Source: JAFDBW01 sp963825575
GTDB taxonomy: Bacteria > Desulfobacterota > Desulfuromonadia > Desulfuromonadales > BM103
Assembly (NCBI GenBank): GCA_963825575.1
Contig: CAWGUB010000017.1
Location: 1 to 64,000, forward strand
Length of the DNA stretch: 64,000 bases
Direction of reading: 5' to 3'
Shown here one piece after another: positions 1 through 9,342 of this stretch. Position numbers and translations under genes: made by a program. The notes beneath the pieces were generated by a model that saw nothing but the letters and a program-made list of their open reading frames with translations, was not told the DNA's origin and did no database searches. Position 1 is the stretch's first letter. Each line of letters begins with the position of its first letter.

Positions 1-1376
1 TCTTTCTCGTAACGCTGCACATCAGTCGCCGGATACTGGTCTACATAACCGTTGTTAACGGCAAAGATCGCGATAACCTGCTTCTCGACCGGCAGAGGCA
101 CATACTGGCTTTGCTTGAGGATCTCAACCAGGCGAGCACCTCGATTCAGCTGACCCTGGGTAGCAGCATCAAGGTCTGAACCGAACTGAGCAAAGGCTGC
201 CATCTCACGATATGAGGCAAGGGCAAGGCGCAGAGTCCCTGCAACCTGCTTCATGGCCTTGACCTGGGCAGAACCACCAACGCGGGAAACCGAGAGACCG
301 ACGTTGATTGCCGGACGTACACCGGAAAAGAAGAGATCGGTTTCAAGGAAGATCTGACCGTCAGTAATCGAAATGACGTTGGTCGGGATATACGCGGAGA
401 CGTCGCCAGCTTGAGTCTCAATGATCGGCAGAGCAGTCAGAGAACCGGCACCCTCTGCATCGTTGAGCTTGCAAGCGCGCTCAAGCAGACGGCTGTGGAG
501 ATAGAAAACATCACCGGGGTATGCTTCGCGGCCCGGCGGACGACGCAACAGCAGCGAAAGCTGACGATAAGCGACGGCCTGCTTGGAGAGGTCGTCGTAG
601 ATGATCAGGGCGCGCCCGCCGCTATCGCGGAAAGAATTCGCCCATGGTCACGCCGGTGTAAGGGGAGATAAACTGCATTGGTGCGGGTTCGGAGGCAGAC
701 GCAGAGACGACAATCGTGTAGTCCATGGCGCCGGTCTTGTTGAGCCTGTCAACCACCTGAGCCACCGTCGAGCGTTTCTGGCCGATGGCGACATAGATGC
801 AGATCATGTTCTGACCTTTTTGGTTGATGATGGCATCTACCGCAACGGCTGTCTTGCCGGTCTGACGGTCACCGATGATCAACTCGCGCTGGCCACGACC
901 AATCGGCACCATGGAGTCGATCGCCTTGAGACCGGTCTGCATTGGCTCATGCACCGATTTACGTGCAACAATGCCCGGCGCTTTGATTTCAACCTTGCTG
1001 TAAGTATCGGTTTCGATCGGGCCCTTGCCGTCAATCGGAATGCCGATACCGTTAACCACCCGGCCGATCAGCGCTTCGCCGACCGGAACCTGAACGATAC
1101 GTTCGGTTCGCTGACCGTGTCACCTTCCTTGATATGCTCGGCATCGCCTAGAATCGCGGCACCAACATTGTCTTCCTCGAGGTTGAGAACCATTCCCATG
1201 ACATTTCCGGGAAACTCCAGCAACTCACCGGCCATCGCCTTGTCCAGGCCATGGATGCGGGCGATACCGTCACTAGCGGAAATGATGGTTCCTGTTTCAC
1301 TGACCTCGACTTCACGGCCGAAGCTCTCAATCTGCTTCTTGATTATTGCGCTGATTTCTTCTGCTCTGATTTGCAT
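1..1376 (-). CDS. atpA: ATP synthase F1 subunit alpha, partial, two frame breaks
   Basis: Alpha subunit of the cytoplasmic F1 sector of ATP synthase. The gene runs off the left edge, so the C-terminal tail is missing. Reading leftwards, the N-terminal barrel begins MQIRAEEISAI, the P-loop GDRQTGKT lies near 850-875, and conserved stretches such as YDDLSKQAVAYRQ and SVSRVGGSAQ read cleanly to base 1. The frame breaks twice: near 1112, where one base seems missing after EGDTV, and near 629, where an extra C interrupts GEFFRDSGG. Both sides of each break match the family without loss of residues, which favours sequence error over decay. It is the last gene of the atpF'-F-H-A run visible here. 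Confidence 0.95.
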
Positions 1377-1389
1377 TGTGACGACCTCA

Positions 1390-1933
1390 TCACCCTTTCG
1401 TTAAGGATTCTTCGATTCGTTTAAGTTGCGTTTTGACACAGCCATCAAAGAGACGGCCAGCGATTTCAGCCTGCAGCCCGCCGATCAGCGTCGGGATCAA
1501 GCTCAACACTGATTGCGACCTGCTTGCCGGTCTGTTTTTCGAGGCTGGCGGCAATCGCCTGCTGTTGGACATCGTCCAGTTTAACGGCTGATGTAATTTT
1601 GGCACTCAGGATACCGGCCAGTTCATCTGACAAAAGGTGATATTTATCTGCAATCTGCCCGAGATAACCGATTCGACCCTTGCTCAGAAGCAGGCCGAGA
1701 AACTTGACCATTCCCTCGGAAAGCTCCATCGCCTTGCATAAATCAGCCAGCATGGCCTCTTTCTTGCCAAGGTCGAGGGTGGGGCTATCTAGCAACTGAC
1801 GGAACAGGTCTTCCTGGGACAGGACATCCTTGACCTGGGCCAACTCGTCGCCGTAGATCTCTACGGCCTTTTGTTCCACGCCGAGTTCAACCAATGCCTT
1901 GGCGTACCTACGGGTAAGGGCACTGACGCTCAA
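1390..1933 (-). CDS. atpH: ATP synthase F1 subunit delta, one frame break
   Basis: Delta (OSCP-like) subunit that links the F1 head to the peripheral stalk. The first ~147 residues read in one frame from MSVSALTRRYAKALVELG. The frame then breaks near 1494, where GATCCC appears to carry one extra C. The family C-terminus (PTLIGGLQAEIAGRLFDG, ending near KRIEESLTKG) continues in the next frame and stops at 1390. The joined protein is about 180 residues, normal for the family. The start overlaps the 3' end of atpF by 4 bases, so translation is probably coupled. I treat the break as a sequencing or assembly error. Confidence 0.92.
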
Positions 1934-2517
1934 TGGAGTTCTCCCATTTTCTGCATATATTCTTCGACCAGACGCTTCTGGTCATCGGCAGAAACCTGCT
2001 TTTTCAGCAAGTCCTCCGCCAGCTCCACGGCCAGCCGCGAGGCCTCTTCACGCAACTCGATGCGCGCCTTGGCGACCACACCGGCAGCCTTGTTGTCGGC
2101 CTCCTGCTCTATCTTCACCGCCAACTCTTTGGAAGCAGCGATTATCTTGTCACGCTCCAGTTCACCTTCACGGCGAATCGATGCGGCAATGCCTGCGATT
2201 TCTTCGGTAGCCTTGTCCAGTTTCTCACTGTATTCACGATGCTTGGCTTCGGCTGCCTGCTTGGCCGCTTCGGCTTCGGCCAGGGTTTTTTCAACCTCCG
2301 CGCTGCGTTCTTTAAGGCCCTTGCGGATCGGCTTGGTCACAAAGTAAGCAAGCAGTCCGGCCATCAGGGCAAAGTTGAAGCAACGGTAGAGGAAATCCTT
2401 CAGAATGGTGCCACTATCGGCATGGCCGTCACCACCGGAAGCAAAAACTGCGGCTGGGGCCAAAACCAATGCAGCGAAAAGAAGGCCTTTAAAGAGCAGT
2501 GTGTTGCGCTTTGTCAT
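1930..2517 (-). CDS. atpF: ATP synthase F0 subunit b
   Basis: Peripheral-stalk b subunit of ATP synthase, 195 residues. An N-terminal hydrophobic stretch (about residues 8-26, ending VFASGG) is followed by a membrane segment around residues 43-62 (FNFALMAGLLAYFVTKPI) and a long charged coiled coil typical of the stalk. The additional N-terminal hydrophobic segment resembles a signal peptide, as seen in some Desulfuromonadales b subunits. It overlaps the upstream b' gene by one base and atpH by four. Two different b-type genes side by side imply a heterodimeric b/b' stalk. Confidence 0.93.
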   Translation of the reverse strand: MTKRNTLLFKGLLFAALVLAPAAVFASGGDGHADSGTILKDFLYRCFNFALMAGLLAYFVTKPIRKGLKERSAEVEKTLAEAEAAKQAAEAKHREYSEKLDKATEEIAGIAASIRREGELERDKIIAASKELAVKIEQEADNKAAGVVAKARIELREEASRLAVELAEDLLKKQVSADDQKRLVEEYMQKMGELH

Positions 2518-2942
2518 CAGACAGCCCTCCCCAGAACCTTGTAGACAATCTCCTTGGCCAGAGCCTCGGTCTCATTGCGCAGGGACCGGCGTGCAGTGTC
2601 GGCCTCTTGCTGAATCTGTTCCTTGATGGTCTGCAGTTTTTCCGCCGCTGTCCGGTTCGCTTCACCAAGGATGCGGGCTTCTTCTTCCTGCCCGGCCTTG
2701 CGCAGGGTTGAACGTTCCTGGGCCCCTTGCAGGCGAGCTTCCTGAAGTTGGGCTTCGTAGCGGGCAATTTGCGCCTGCACCTGTTCGTCAATGTCCTGAA
2801 CCTTGGCCTTGGAACCCTCTATCGTCTCCCTGCGTGCCTGCAGTGCGGCCCGCAAGGGTTTGAAAAGGAGTGCGTTCAGCACCGCCATCAGGACCATAAA
2901 ATTGACAAACTGCAGGAACAGTGTCCAGTCGAGCTTGATCAC
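2517..2942 (-). CDS. ATP synthase F0 subunit b'
   Basis: Second b-type stalk subunit (b', often called atpF2, atpX or atpG'), 141 residues. It has one N-terminal membrane segment (about residues 6-26, FLQFVNFMVLMAVLNALLF) followed by KPL and a long alanine/glutamate-rich coiled coil. It is the first gene of the atp run in this window and lies downstream of the bactofilin terminator, so the promoter should be in the 190-base gap at 2943-3132. That gap also holds an AT-rich GTATACTGTATAC sequence (2983-2995) that could be part of a promoter or operator; this is weak evidence. Confidence 0.92.
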   Translation of the reverse strand: MIKLDWTLFLQFVNFMVLMAVLNALLFKPLRAALQARRETIEGSKAKVQDIDEQVQAQIARYEAQLQEARLQGAQERSTLRKAGQEEEARILGEANRTAAEKLQTIKEQIQQEADTARRSLRNETEALAKEIVYKVLGRAV

Positions 2943-3012
2943 CGCTTTACCTCATTCGTGTTAGCGCCAGGTTGACGCATCGGTATACTGTATACAACCT
3001 TTAGACGCTGTT

Positions 3013-3040
3013 AAAAAAGGCCCTGACCCTCGGGGCCAAA
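3013..3040 (-). terminator. Rho-independent terminator after bactofilin gene
   Basis: On the minus strand a GGCCC/GGGCC stem with a nine-base loop is followed directly by six T residues. It separates the parAB-bactofilin genes from the atp genes. Confidence 0.75.
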
Positions 3041-3132
3041 GCAAAAGATGACTACCATAGCACCCTGTTCATGTCAAGGGTCTTTTCATAAAAATCCACC
3101 ACAGAAAAGGCCTTTTACATCGACGGATTAAA

Positions 3133-3552
3133 TTATTTCTTGGCCACTTCCTCGACGGGCTTTATAGCAGAAGCAATTTCACCGGTCGTCATGGTAATGG
3201 TTCCGTTCAGAACGACGCCTTCCTCCACGGAGAGGGCCGGGGTTTCGATCGAGCCATCCACGTTGGCAGGTGCGCGCAGCTCCACACGACTCTTTGCCTT
3301 GACGTTGCCCTTGAATTTCCCGCTCAGGATCAGCGTGCCAACCTGGACATCAGCCTGGATGTCAGCACTTTCACCAACGATCAGGGTATCGTGGGAAGTC
3401 ACTTCTCCACGGAAAGCACCATCCAGGCGCACGATTTCGTTGAAGACCAGCTTACCTTCAAACTGGCTGCCGGGTCCAAGAAAGGCCTTGATTTCACTCT
3501 TTTCTATCGGGGTCTCTTTACGCATCGGTTCTTTTTCCTTCTTGTTAAACAT
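3133..3552 (-). CDS. Bactofilin (polymer-forming cytoskeletal protein)
   Basis: Bactofilin, a small protein that polymerises without nucleotide into filaments used for cell shape, chromosome arrangement or polar localisation. The 139 residues show a short charged N-terminal tail followed by the glycine/valine-spaced right-handed beta-helix repeat pattern (FEGKLVFNEIVRLDGAFRGEV, LIVGESADIQADVQVGTLILSG). It lies 49 bases after parB in the same direction and before a terminator. In Myxococcus, bactofilins are known to work with ParAB; a similar link here is inference from position only. Confidence 0.93.
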   Translation of the reverse strand: MFNKKEKEPMRKETPIEKSEIKAFLGPGSQFEGKLVFNEIVRLDGAFRGEVTSHDTLIVGESADIQADVQVGTLILSGKFKGNVKAKSRVELRAPANVDGSIETPALSVEEGVVLNGTITMTTGEIASAIKPVEEVAKK

Positions 3553-3601
3553 CAGTTTTGTTTCCTGGGTTTACTCACCTAACATATTGGATTTATTAAC
3601 A

Positions 3602-4459
3602 TTACCTTCTTTCAAAAAGCTCCAGCAAGCGCTCGAACTCTTCGGCGGAATAATATCTTATTTCGATCTTGCCGCCTTTGCCGCCACGCGCCTGTGGCAA
3701 GATATTGACCTTGGTGCCCAGACAGCGCTGCAGACGCGCGGCGAGGTCGACCAGTTCATGATCAATCTTGGCTTTTGGCGGGGGCGCCTTGTCCCCACCC
3801 CTCTTGAGTTTTTTAACCAGCGCTTCGGTCTGGCGTACGGAAAACTGTTTTCTGACTACCTGGTCGCGGGCCTCCTTGATGCGTGTCGCACTATCCAGAG
3901 AGAGGAGCGCACGGGCGTGGCCCATACTCAACTGCCCACCGATCACATCTTGCTGGATCTCCCTGGGCAGACGCAGCAGACGCAGCGTATTGGCCACCGT
4001 TGGCCGTTCCCGACCGACCCGCTTGGCAACTTCCTCCTGGGAGAGGTCAAAATTGTTCATCAGGTGGCGATAGGCTTCAGCCTCTTCGATCGGGTTGAGG
4101 TCTTCGCGCTGGATATTCTCGATTAGCGCCATCTCCAGGGCCCAATCCTCCGAAACGTCCTGAATAACGACCGGAACTTCCTTGAGACCCGCCTTTTGTG
4201 CAGCCCGCCAGCGCCGCTCACCAGCGATAATCTGATAATGATCATCGGCATGACGGACCACCAGGGGCTGGATGACGCCCTTTTCGCGGATCGAAGCGAC
4301 CAGTTCGGCCATCTTTGCATCGTTGAAGGTTTTGCGTGGCTGTTGGTGGTGCGGTTTCAGTTCTTCGACCGGGCAGACGAAATACTTGTGGCGACCGTCC
4401 TGGGAAGCTGATGTGAGAAGGGCACCGATCCCTTTGCCGAGTGCGGGTCGTTTGACCAT
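3602..4459 (-). CDS. parB: Chromosome partitioning protein ParB
   Basis: CTP-dependent sliding clamp that loads on parS and drives origin segregation with ParA. The 285 residues have the usual order: an N-terminal ParA-interacting tail (MVKRPALGKGIGALL), the ParB/Srx CTPase domain with the GERRWRA motif (residues ~80-86), a central helix-turn-helix (SQEEVAKRVGRERPTVAN, ~141-158) and a C-terminal dimerisation domain. It begins 8 bases after parA. Its likely loading sites are the two parS sequences at 7907 and 7946. Confidence 0.97.
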   Translation of the reverse strand: MVKRPALGKGIGALLTSASQDGRHKYFVCPVEELKPHHQQPRKTFNDAKMAELVASIREKGVIQPLVVRHADDHYQIIAGERRWRAAQKAGLKEVPVVIQDVSEDWALEMALIENIQREDLNPIEEAEAYRHLMNNFDLSQEEVAKRVGRERPTVANTLRLLRLPREIQQDVIGGQLSMGHARALLSLDSATRIKEARDQVVRKQFSVRQTEALVKKLKRGGDKAPPPKAKIDHELVDLAARLQRCLGTKVNILPQARGGKGGKIEIRYYSAEEFERLLELFERR

Positions 4460-4467
4460 GCTGGTTG

Positions 4468-5229
4468 CTACTCCATGCGGATAATTTCGCGCGCCAGCTC
4501 CAGGTAAGCCGTCGCACCCCGCGAGGAAACATCATAGAGCAGGGCGGGCAGACCGTGACTGGGCGCTTCAGAAAGGCGCACATTGCGCGGAATCATTGTT
4601 TCGAAGACCTGGGCGGAAAAATGCTTGCGGATCTCCTCGCTGACCTGATGTGACAGGTTGTTGCGTGCATCGAACATCGTCAGCAGGATGCCATGGATTT
4701 TCAGGGTCGGATTCAGTTCACGCTGAATCAGACGCACCGTATTGATCAGCTGACTCAACCCCTCCATGGCGTAATACTCGCACTGCAGGGGAATCAGGAC
4801 GCTGTCCGCAGCGGTCAAAGCGTTGATCGTTAACAGCCCAAGCGAGGGCGGACAGTCGATCAGGACGTAATCAAATTGATCTGTCACCGCGGCAAGGGCC
4901 TGCTTGAGCTTGTTCTCCCGAGCCAGAGCTGAAATCAACTCAACTTCCGCACCGATCAGGTCAGGGTTTGCCGGGAGCAGGCGGAGCAGGTCGAGGCCGG
5001 TGGCCTGGAGCAGCTGGTCTACTGAAGCCTCGCCGATCAGGGCATGATAGATTGTCTTCTGCATGCTGTTCGGATCGACCCCGACACCACTGGTGGAGTT
5101 GGCCTGAGGGTCGATATCAACCAGCAGGGTACGCTTTTCGGCAACGGCCAGTGACGCGGCAAGATTGACTGCCGTAGTGGTCTTGCCGACGCCGCCCTTT
5201 TGATTGGCGATGGCGATTACCTGGGCCAT
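4468..5229 (-). CDS. parA: Chromosome partitioning ATPase ParA (Soj)
   Basis: Walker-type ATPase of the chromosomal ParABS system, 253 residues, which binds DNA nonspecifically when ATP-bound and is stimulated by ParB. The deviant Walker A motif KGGVGKTTT is at residues ~10-18, LLVDIDPQAN is at ~35-44 and the Walker B region VLIDCPPSLG is at ~122-131. The short N-terminus with no helix-turn-helix is typical of chromosomal Soj rather than plasmid ParA. It is followed by parB and preceded by rsmG, the common order near bacterial origins. Confidence 0.97.
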   Translation of the reverse strand: MAQVIAIANQKGGVGKTTTAVNLAASLAVAEKRTLLVDIDPQANSTSGVGVDPNSMQKTIYHALIGEASVDQLLQATGLDLLRLLPANPDLIGAEVELISALARENKLKQALAAVTDQFDYVLIDCPPSLGLLTINALTAADSVLIPLQCEYYAMEGLSQLINTVRLIQRELNPTLKIHGILLTMFDARNNLSHQVSEEIRKHFSAQVFETMIPRNVRLSEAPSHGLPALLYDVSSRGATAYLELAREIIRME

Positions 5230-5313
5230 GCCTGCATGTCTCCTTGGGGTGAGTTTTTCAAGTCGCTCAGACTAACATAAGCACCTGGATCTGCAAAGGA
5301 AATTTGCCCAAGT

Positions 5314-5340
5314 CGAGTAAAACACCAGATATAGGTGTCG
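5314..5340 (-). terminator. Weak hairpin after rsmG, possible terminator
   Basis: An ACACC/GGTGT stem with a seven-base loop, followed on the minus strand by TTTT. It sits in the rsmG-parA gap. The stem is short, so read-through is likely. Confidence 0.4.
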
Positions 5341-5373
5341 TGTTTTTATAAATCACAATATATGGTAGAAATA

Positions 5374-6013
5374 CTACGAATATCCCATCTCGATCAGGCA
5401 TCGGGCCGCGCCCGATGCGGGCAGCTTCAATCGGTGCACGGTAACCGACCAGCCGGCCCCCTTCAGTTGCTCATCAAGCACGGCAACCTCCTTGACACCT
5501 TCGGGGCCTTTCATGGCCAACAGACGAGCCCCAGGGGCCAGGAAGGGCCTGGCCATGGCCAGCAACTCCTCGAAGAGAGCAGAGGGCTCTTGCGGTAACC
5601 GTATCGAACCCCCCGCAATAATCGGGATGATCGCTCAGAGACTCGATACGTTCATGCCGCACGGTGAACCCATCGAGATCGAAAAGCCTGGCAATGTGGC
5701 GCTGAAAGTCGACCTTTTTACCGACCGCCTCGACAGAGACGACCTCGAGGTCGGGGCAGGCGATTTTCAGCGGTAACGCCGGAAATCCGGCTCCGGAGCC
5801 GATATCAAGCAGGCGGCCAGGGCGGCTGATGAAGGGCAGAAGGGTCAGTGAGTCGACCAGGTGCTTTTCCAGGATTTCATCTCGCCCGGTAATTGCCGTC
5901 AGGTTGCGGCGGCGATTCCAGCGCAGCAGTTCATCGGCCAACCTTTCAAGACACATAATCGCTTCAGGAGCGACCTCCAGGCCAAGATCGGCCAACAACT
6001 CCGGCAAACCCAT
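5374..6013 (-). CDS. rsmG: 16S rRNA m7G527 methyltransferase RsmG, one frame break
   Basis: S-adenosylmethionine-dependent methyltransferase that modifies G527 of 16S rRNA. The first frame carries the SAM motif DIGSGAGFPALPL (~residues 90-102) and FDTVTARAL. The frame then breaks near 5573, where TCTCTTCGAGG appears to hold one extra T. The C-terminal part (LLAMARPFLAPGARLLAMKG onward) continues in the next frame to 5374. The joined protein is about 213 residues, normal for RsmG. It starts 9 bases after mnmG. The break is probably a sequence error. Confidence 0.92.
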
Positions 6014-6021
6014 AAAAATCC

Positions 6022-7869
6022 TCAGCGCTTTAAAATAACTGCCAGAATGGCCGTCGCGGCAGGGGTGACGCCGGGGATACGCCCAGCCTGTCCGAGGGTT
6101 CGTGGCGCCACCTGCTTGAGCTTTTCGCGCACCTCTGCGGAGAGGCCATGAACGGTCTCATAATCAAACCCTGCAGGGATCACCAGGCCTTCCAATCGTC
6201 GGAAACGCTCAACCTGCTCCTGCTGGCGACGGATGTAACCGGCATATTTGACCTCGGTCTCCAGTTCGCTGCGCACATCCAGGGGAAGTCGGGCCAATTC
6301 GTCATTAAGGAAGCTGAGGTCACTGAGGCCGATTTCCGGGCGCCGCAACAACTCTTCAAGTGATGCGCCGTTTTTCAACTCCTGCAGGTCCAGTCGCGCA
6401 AGAACCTCCTGGTGAGCAGGCGAAACCCGTGTGTCGCGTAAAAGCTCATAGCCGCGCGCCATATCAGCAAGTTTGGCAGAGAAGCGCTCCCAGCGCGTAT
6501 CGGTCAGCAGGCCGATCTTTCTGCCGATTGGGCTGAGCCTCTGGTCGGCATTGTCTTCTCTGAGCAGGAGACGGTATTCGGCACGCGAAGTGAACATCCG
6601 GTAGGGCTCTTTGGCGCCCAGATTGACCAGATCGTCGACCAGAACGCCAAGATAACCCTGGTCCCGGCCGATAATGACCGGCTCGCGGCCTCTGACTTGC
6701 AATACGGCGTTGATCCCCGCCAGCAGTCCCTGGGCGCCAGCTTCCTCGTAGCCGGAGGTCCCGTTGATCTGGCCCGCATGGTAGAGTCCGTGAAGCGCCT
6801 TGGTTTCCAGACTGGGATGCAGCTGAATCGGGTCGACATAGTCGTACTCAATGGCGTACCCGGGCCGCATGATCTCTACCTGTTCGAGGCCTTGCATAGT
6901 CCTGAGGTAGGCCAACTGGACATCGACCGGCAAGGAGGTGGACACACCGTTCGGATAGATCTCGCCGCTGGCAAGCCCTTCCGGTTCGAGAAAAATCTGA
7001 TGTTGCTCTTTGTCTGGAAAGCGGACGACCTTGTCTTCGATCGAAGGACAATATCGCGGCCCAACCCCCTCAATCACTCCGGAATACAGAGGAGAGCGGT
7101 CCAGGCCACGACGAATCACTTCATGGGTCCGTGCGTTGGTGTAGGTGATATAACAAGGCACCTGGGGACGATCTATACTCAGGGTGTCTGCAGAAAAAGG
7201 TTTCGGGTGCGGATCGCCAGGCTGGGCCTCAAGTTGGGAAAAGTCAATCGTCGCCGCAGCCAGGCGCGGCGGGGTCCCGGTTTTCAGGCGCCCAACTCGA
7301 AACCCCAAGGCGCGCAAATGGTCAGACAATCCCTCTGAGGGCGGCTCTCCGGCCCGCCCGCCGGGATAGTTCACCAGGCCGACATGAATCAGACCGCGCA
7401 TGAAGGTACCGGTGGTCAGAATCACCGCCGGTGCCATAAAGCGCAGGCCGTCACGGGTTTCTACACCACAAACCCGATCTCCCTCCACAACCAGCTTGAC
7501 AACCTGGGCCTGCTTGAGATCCACACCATACTGCTCTTCGATGACCTGCTTCATACGGGATCGATACAGATCACGATCGGCCTGGGCCCGGGAGGCCCTG
7601 ACGGCCGGCCCCTTTTTCGTGTTCAGAACACGAAACTGGATCCCCGTCGCGTCGATATTACGCGCCATTTCACCACCCAGTGCGTCGATCTCGCGCACCA
7701 GGTGCCCTTTAGCCAGACCACCAATGGCCGGGTTGCAGGACATCTGTGCAACGGCGTCGAGGTTGAGGGTCAACAGCAGGGCACGGCTCCCCATGCGGGC
7801 CACAGCTAGCGCAGCCTCACAGCCCGCATGACCGGCACCAACCACTATGACATCGTAGCTTTCTGCCAC
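6022..7869 (-). CDS. mnmG: tRNA uridine 5-carboxymethylaminomethyl modification enzyme MnmG
   Basis: FAD- and tetrahydrofolate-dependent enzyme that works with MnmE to modify wobble uridine-34 of certain tRNAs. The 615 residues are full length for the family. The N-terminal dinucleotide-binding motif VVGAGHAGCEAA is at residues ~10-21; family motifs SCNPAIGG, TGTFMRGLIHVG and SGYEEAGAQG are intact. It lies downstream of mnmE, separated by a short gap that contains two parS sites. Confidence 0.97.
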   Translation of the reverse strand: MAESYDVIVVGAGHAGCEAALAVARMGSRALLLTLNLDAVAQMSCNPAIGGLAKGHLVREIDALGGEMARNIDATGIQFRVLNTKKGPAVRASRAQADRDLYRSRMKQVIEEQYGVDLKQAQVVKLVVEGDRVCGVETRDGLRFMAPAVILTTGTFMRGLIHVGLVNYPGGRAGEPPSEGLSDHLRALGFRVGRLKTGTPPRLAAATIDFSQLEAQPGDPHPKPFSADTLSIDRPQVPCYITYTNARTHEVIRRGLDRSPLYSGVIEGVGPRYCPSIEDKVVRFPDKEQHQIFLEPEGLASGEIYPNGVSTSLPVDVQLAYLRTMQGLEQVEIMRPGYAIEYDYVDPIQLHPSLETKALHGLYHAGQINGTSGYEEAGAQGLLAGINAVLQVRGREPVIIGRDQGYLGVLVDDLVNLGAKEPYRMFTSRAEYRLLLREDNADQRLSPIGRKIGLLTDTRWERFSAKLADMARGYELLRDTRVSPAHQEVLARLDLQELKNGASLEELLRRPEIGLSDLSFLNDELARLPLDVRSELETEVKYAGYIRRQQEQVERFRRLEGLVIPAGFDYETVHGLSAEVREKLKQVAPRTLGQAGRIPGVTPAATAILAVILKR

Positions 7870-7906
7870 AACAACCTCGTTAGATTAAATTTACTGTTGC
7901 GTTTAA

Positions 7907-7922
7907 CGTTCCACGTGGAACA
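7907..7922. promoter_or_regulatory. parS: parS site 1
   Basis: CGTTCCACGTGGAACA matches the 16-bp ParB-binding consensus (TGTTNCACGTGAAACA and close variants), with a near-perfect palindromic core GTTCCACGTGGAAC. It lies in the mnmE-mnmG gap, about 3.5 kb from parB and 4.4 kb from dnaA. Confidence 0.9.
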
Positions 7923-7945
7923 CAGCCAAACAACACTTAGCAAAA

Positions 7946-7961
7946 AGTTCCACGTGGAACA
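7946..7961. promoter_or_regulatory. parS: parS site 2
   Basis: AGTTCCACGTGGAACA is a second copy with the same 14-bp palindromic core, 39 bases from the first. It ends 5 bases before the mnmE stop codon. Paired parS sites near the origin give the ParB loading zone. Confidence 0.9.
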
Positions 7962-7966
7962 AGGGG

Positions 7967-9340
7967 CTATTTGCCAATACAGAACCGGCTGAAAATCTGG
8001 TCGAGTATCTCATCCGGGGTAGTTTCACCAGTAATCCGGCCGAGCGCACCGAGCGCCTCACGCAAATCCATTGCAAGGCACTCACGGGGGGCGGTTGACC
8101 CCGCCGAGGCAAAGAACTCGTCGAGAGCCACAATCGCGCCCAACAAGGCATCCCGGTGACGACGTTCCGTAATGACAACCCCTTCATTATCAGCGAGAGA
8201 GGAATCATTAGTGAGGTGTCTCACGATTGCTTCGCCAAGCTCCGCGAGGCCATGGCCATACTTTGCCGACACGGCAACCTGGTACTCAAACCTTTCCAAC
8301 CTGGAAGTGTCGCACCACTGCGCCTGGTCAGATTTATTAATTACAAGCAACGTCTTGTCTGGACGACAGAGTTCAAGCGCCAGCAGGTCTTCGTCGTGTA
8401 GTGTGACAGAACCATCTACCACCATGAGCACCAGGTCTGCTGAAGAAGCCTTGTCTCTGGCTCGGCGCACCCCCTCCAGTTCGACCAAATCATCTGTGTC
8501 ACGTACCCCCGCCGCATCAATCAGACGCACCGGGAATCCAGCCAGAACCAGCTGTTCTTCCAGGGTATCACGGGTTGTGCCGGCCACCTCGGTAACGATC
8601 GCGCGGGCTTCGCCGAGGATGGCATTCATCAGCGAACTCTTGCCCACGTTAGGTCGGCCAAGGATCAAAATGCTGATTCCCTCACGCAGAACCCGGCCAA
8701 GATCGAAGCTGTCAGCCAGCGTGCGCATCTGTCGGGCAACCTGGTGAAGCGGGTCAAGCAGAGCGGAAAGGTCCAACTCCCCGACCTCGTCATCAGGAAA
8801 ATCAATGTGGGCCTCCAAGAGAGCCAGCGCGTCTTTGATCTGCCCGGAAAAACGATAGATCTCCCGGGACAGACGGCCGCCTAGTTGGTCTACCGCAACC
8901 CGGCTCGCGCGCTCCGAACGGGCACGGATCACTTCGATCACGGCCTCCGCCTGTGCGAGATCGAGACGACCATTCAAAAAAGCCCGCTGGGTAAACTCAC
9001 CAGGGCCGGCCATCTTTGCCCCTGTCTCAAGAAAACAGTCGAGAACGCTACGCAGAACCTGGGTGCCGCCGTGACAATGGACTTCAACGACATCTTCGCC
9101 GGTATACGAACGGGGGGCGCGCATGATCACTGCAAAAACTTCATCGATCAACTCTTCACGACCGTTGTAAAGGCCGCCCAGATACAGACGGTGAGATTCC
9201 ATCTCTGCCGGGGTGATGTGTTTGCTGCGAAAAGCTTCAGCCAGGCAGGCAATCGCTTGCGGGCCCGACAGACGCACGATACCGACACCTCCCTCACCAG
9301 GCGGAGTAGCCGGGGCAACGATCGTATCGGTTGACAGCAT
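7967..9340 (-). CDS. mnmE: tRNA modification GTPase MnmE
   Basis: GTPase partner of MnmG in 5-carboxymethylaminomethyl modification of tRNA wobble uridines. About 457 residues from the ATG at 9340 (a GTG three codons upstream is possible but would overlap the previous gene). The N-terminal formyl-THF-binding domain starts DTIVAPATPPGEGGVGIVRLSG. The G domain shows GRPNVGKSS (G1), GTTRDT (G2), DAAGVRDT (G3) and NKSD (G4), and the protein ends with the family signature FCIGK, whose cysteine is catalytically important. The start lies two bases after the R3H gene. Confidence 0.97.
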   Translation of the reverse strand: MLSTDTIVAPATPPGEGGVGIVRLSGPQAIACLAEAFRSKHITPAEMESHRLYLGGLYNGREELIDEVFAVIMRAPRSYTGEDVVEVHCHGGTQVLRSVLDCFLETGAKMAGPGEFTQRAFLNGRLDLAQAEAVIEVIRARSERASRVAVDQLGGRLSREIYRFSGQIKDALALLEAHIDFPDDEVGELDLSALLDPLHQVARQMRTLADSFDLGRVLREGISILILGRPNVGKSSLMNAILGEARAIVTEVAGTTRDTLEEQLVLAGFPVRLIDAAGVRDTDDLVELEGVRRARDKASSADLVLMVVDGSVTLHDEDLLALELCRPDKTLLVINKSDQAQWCDTSRLERFEYQVAVSAKYGHGLAELGEAIVRHLTNDSSLADNEGVVITERRHRDALLGAIVALDEFFASAGSTAPRECLAMDLREALGALGRITGETTPDEILDQIFSRFCIGK

Positions 9341-9342
9341 CG

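Noticed and set aside
622..1376. Programmed frameshifting in atpA
   Set aside because: No slippery heptamer with a downstream pseudoknot was seen, and similar breaks occur in unrelated neighbouring genes, so sequence error fits better.
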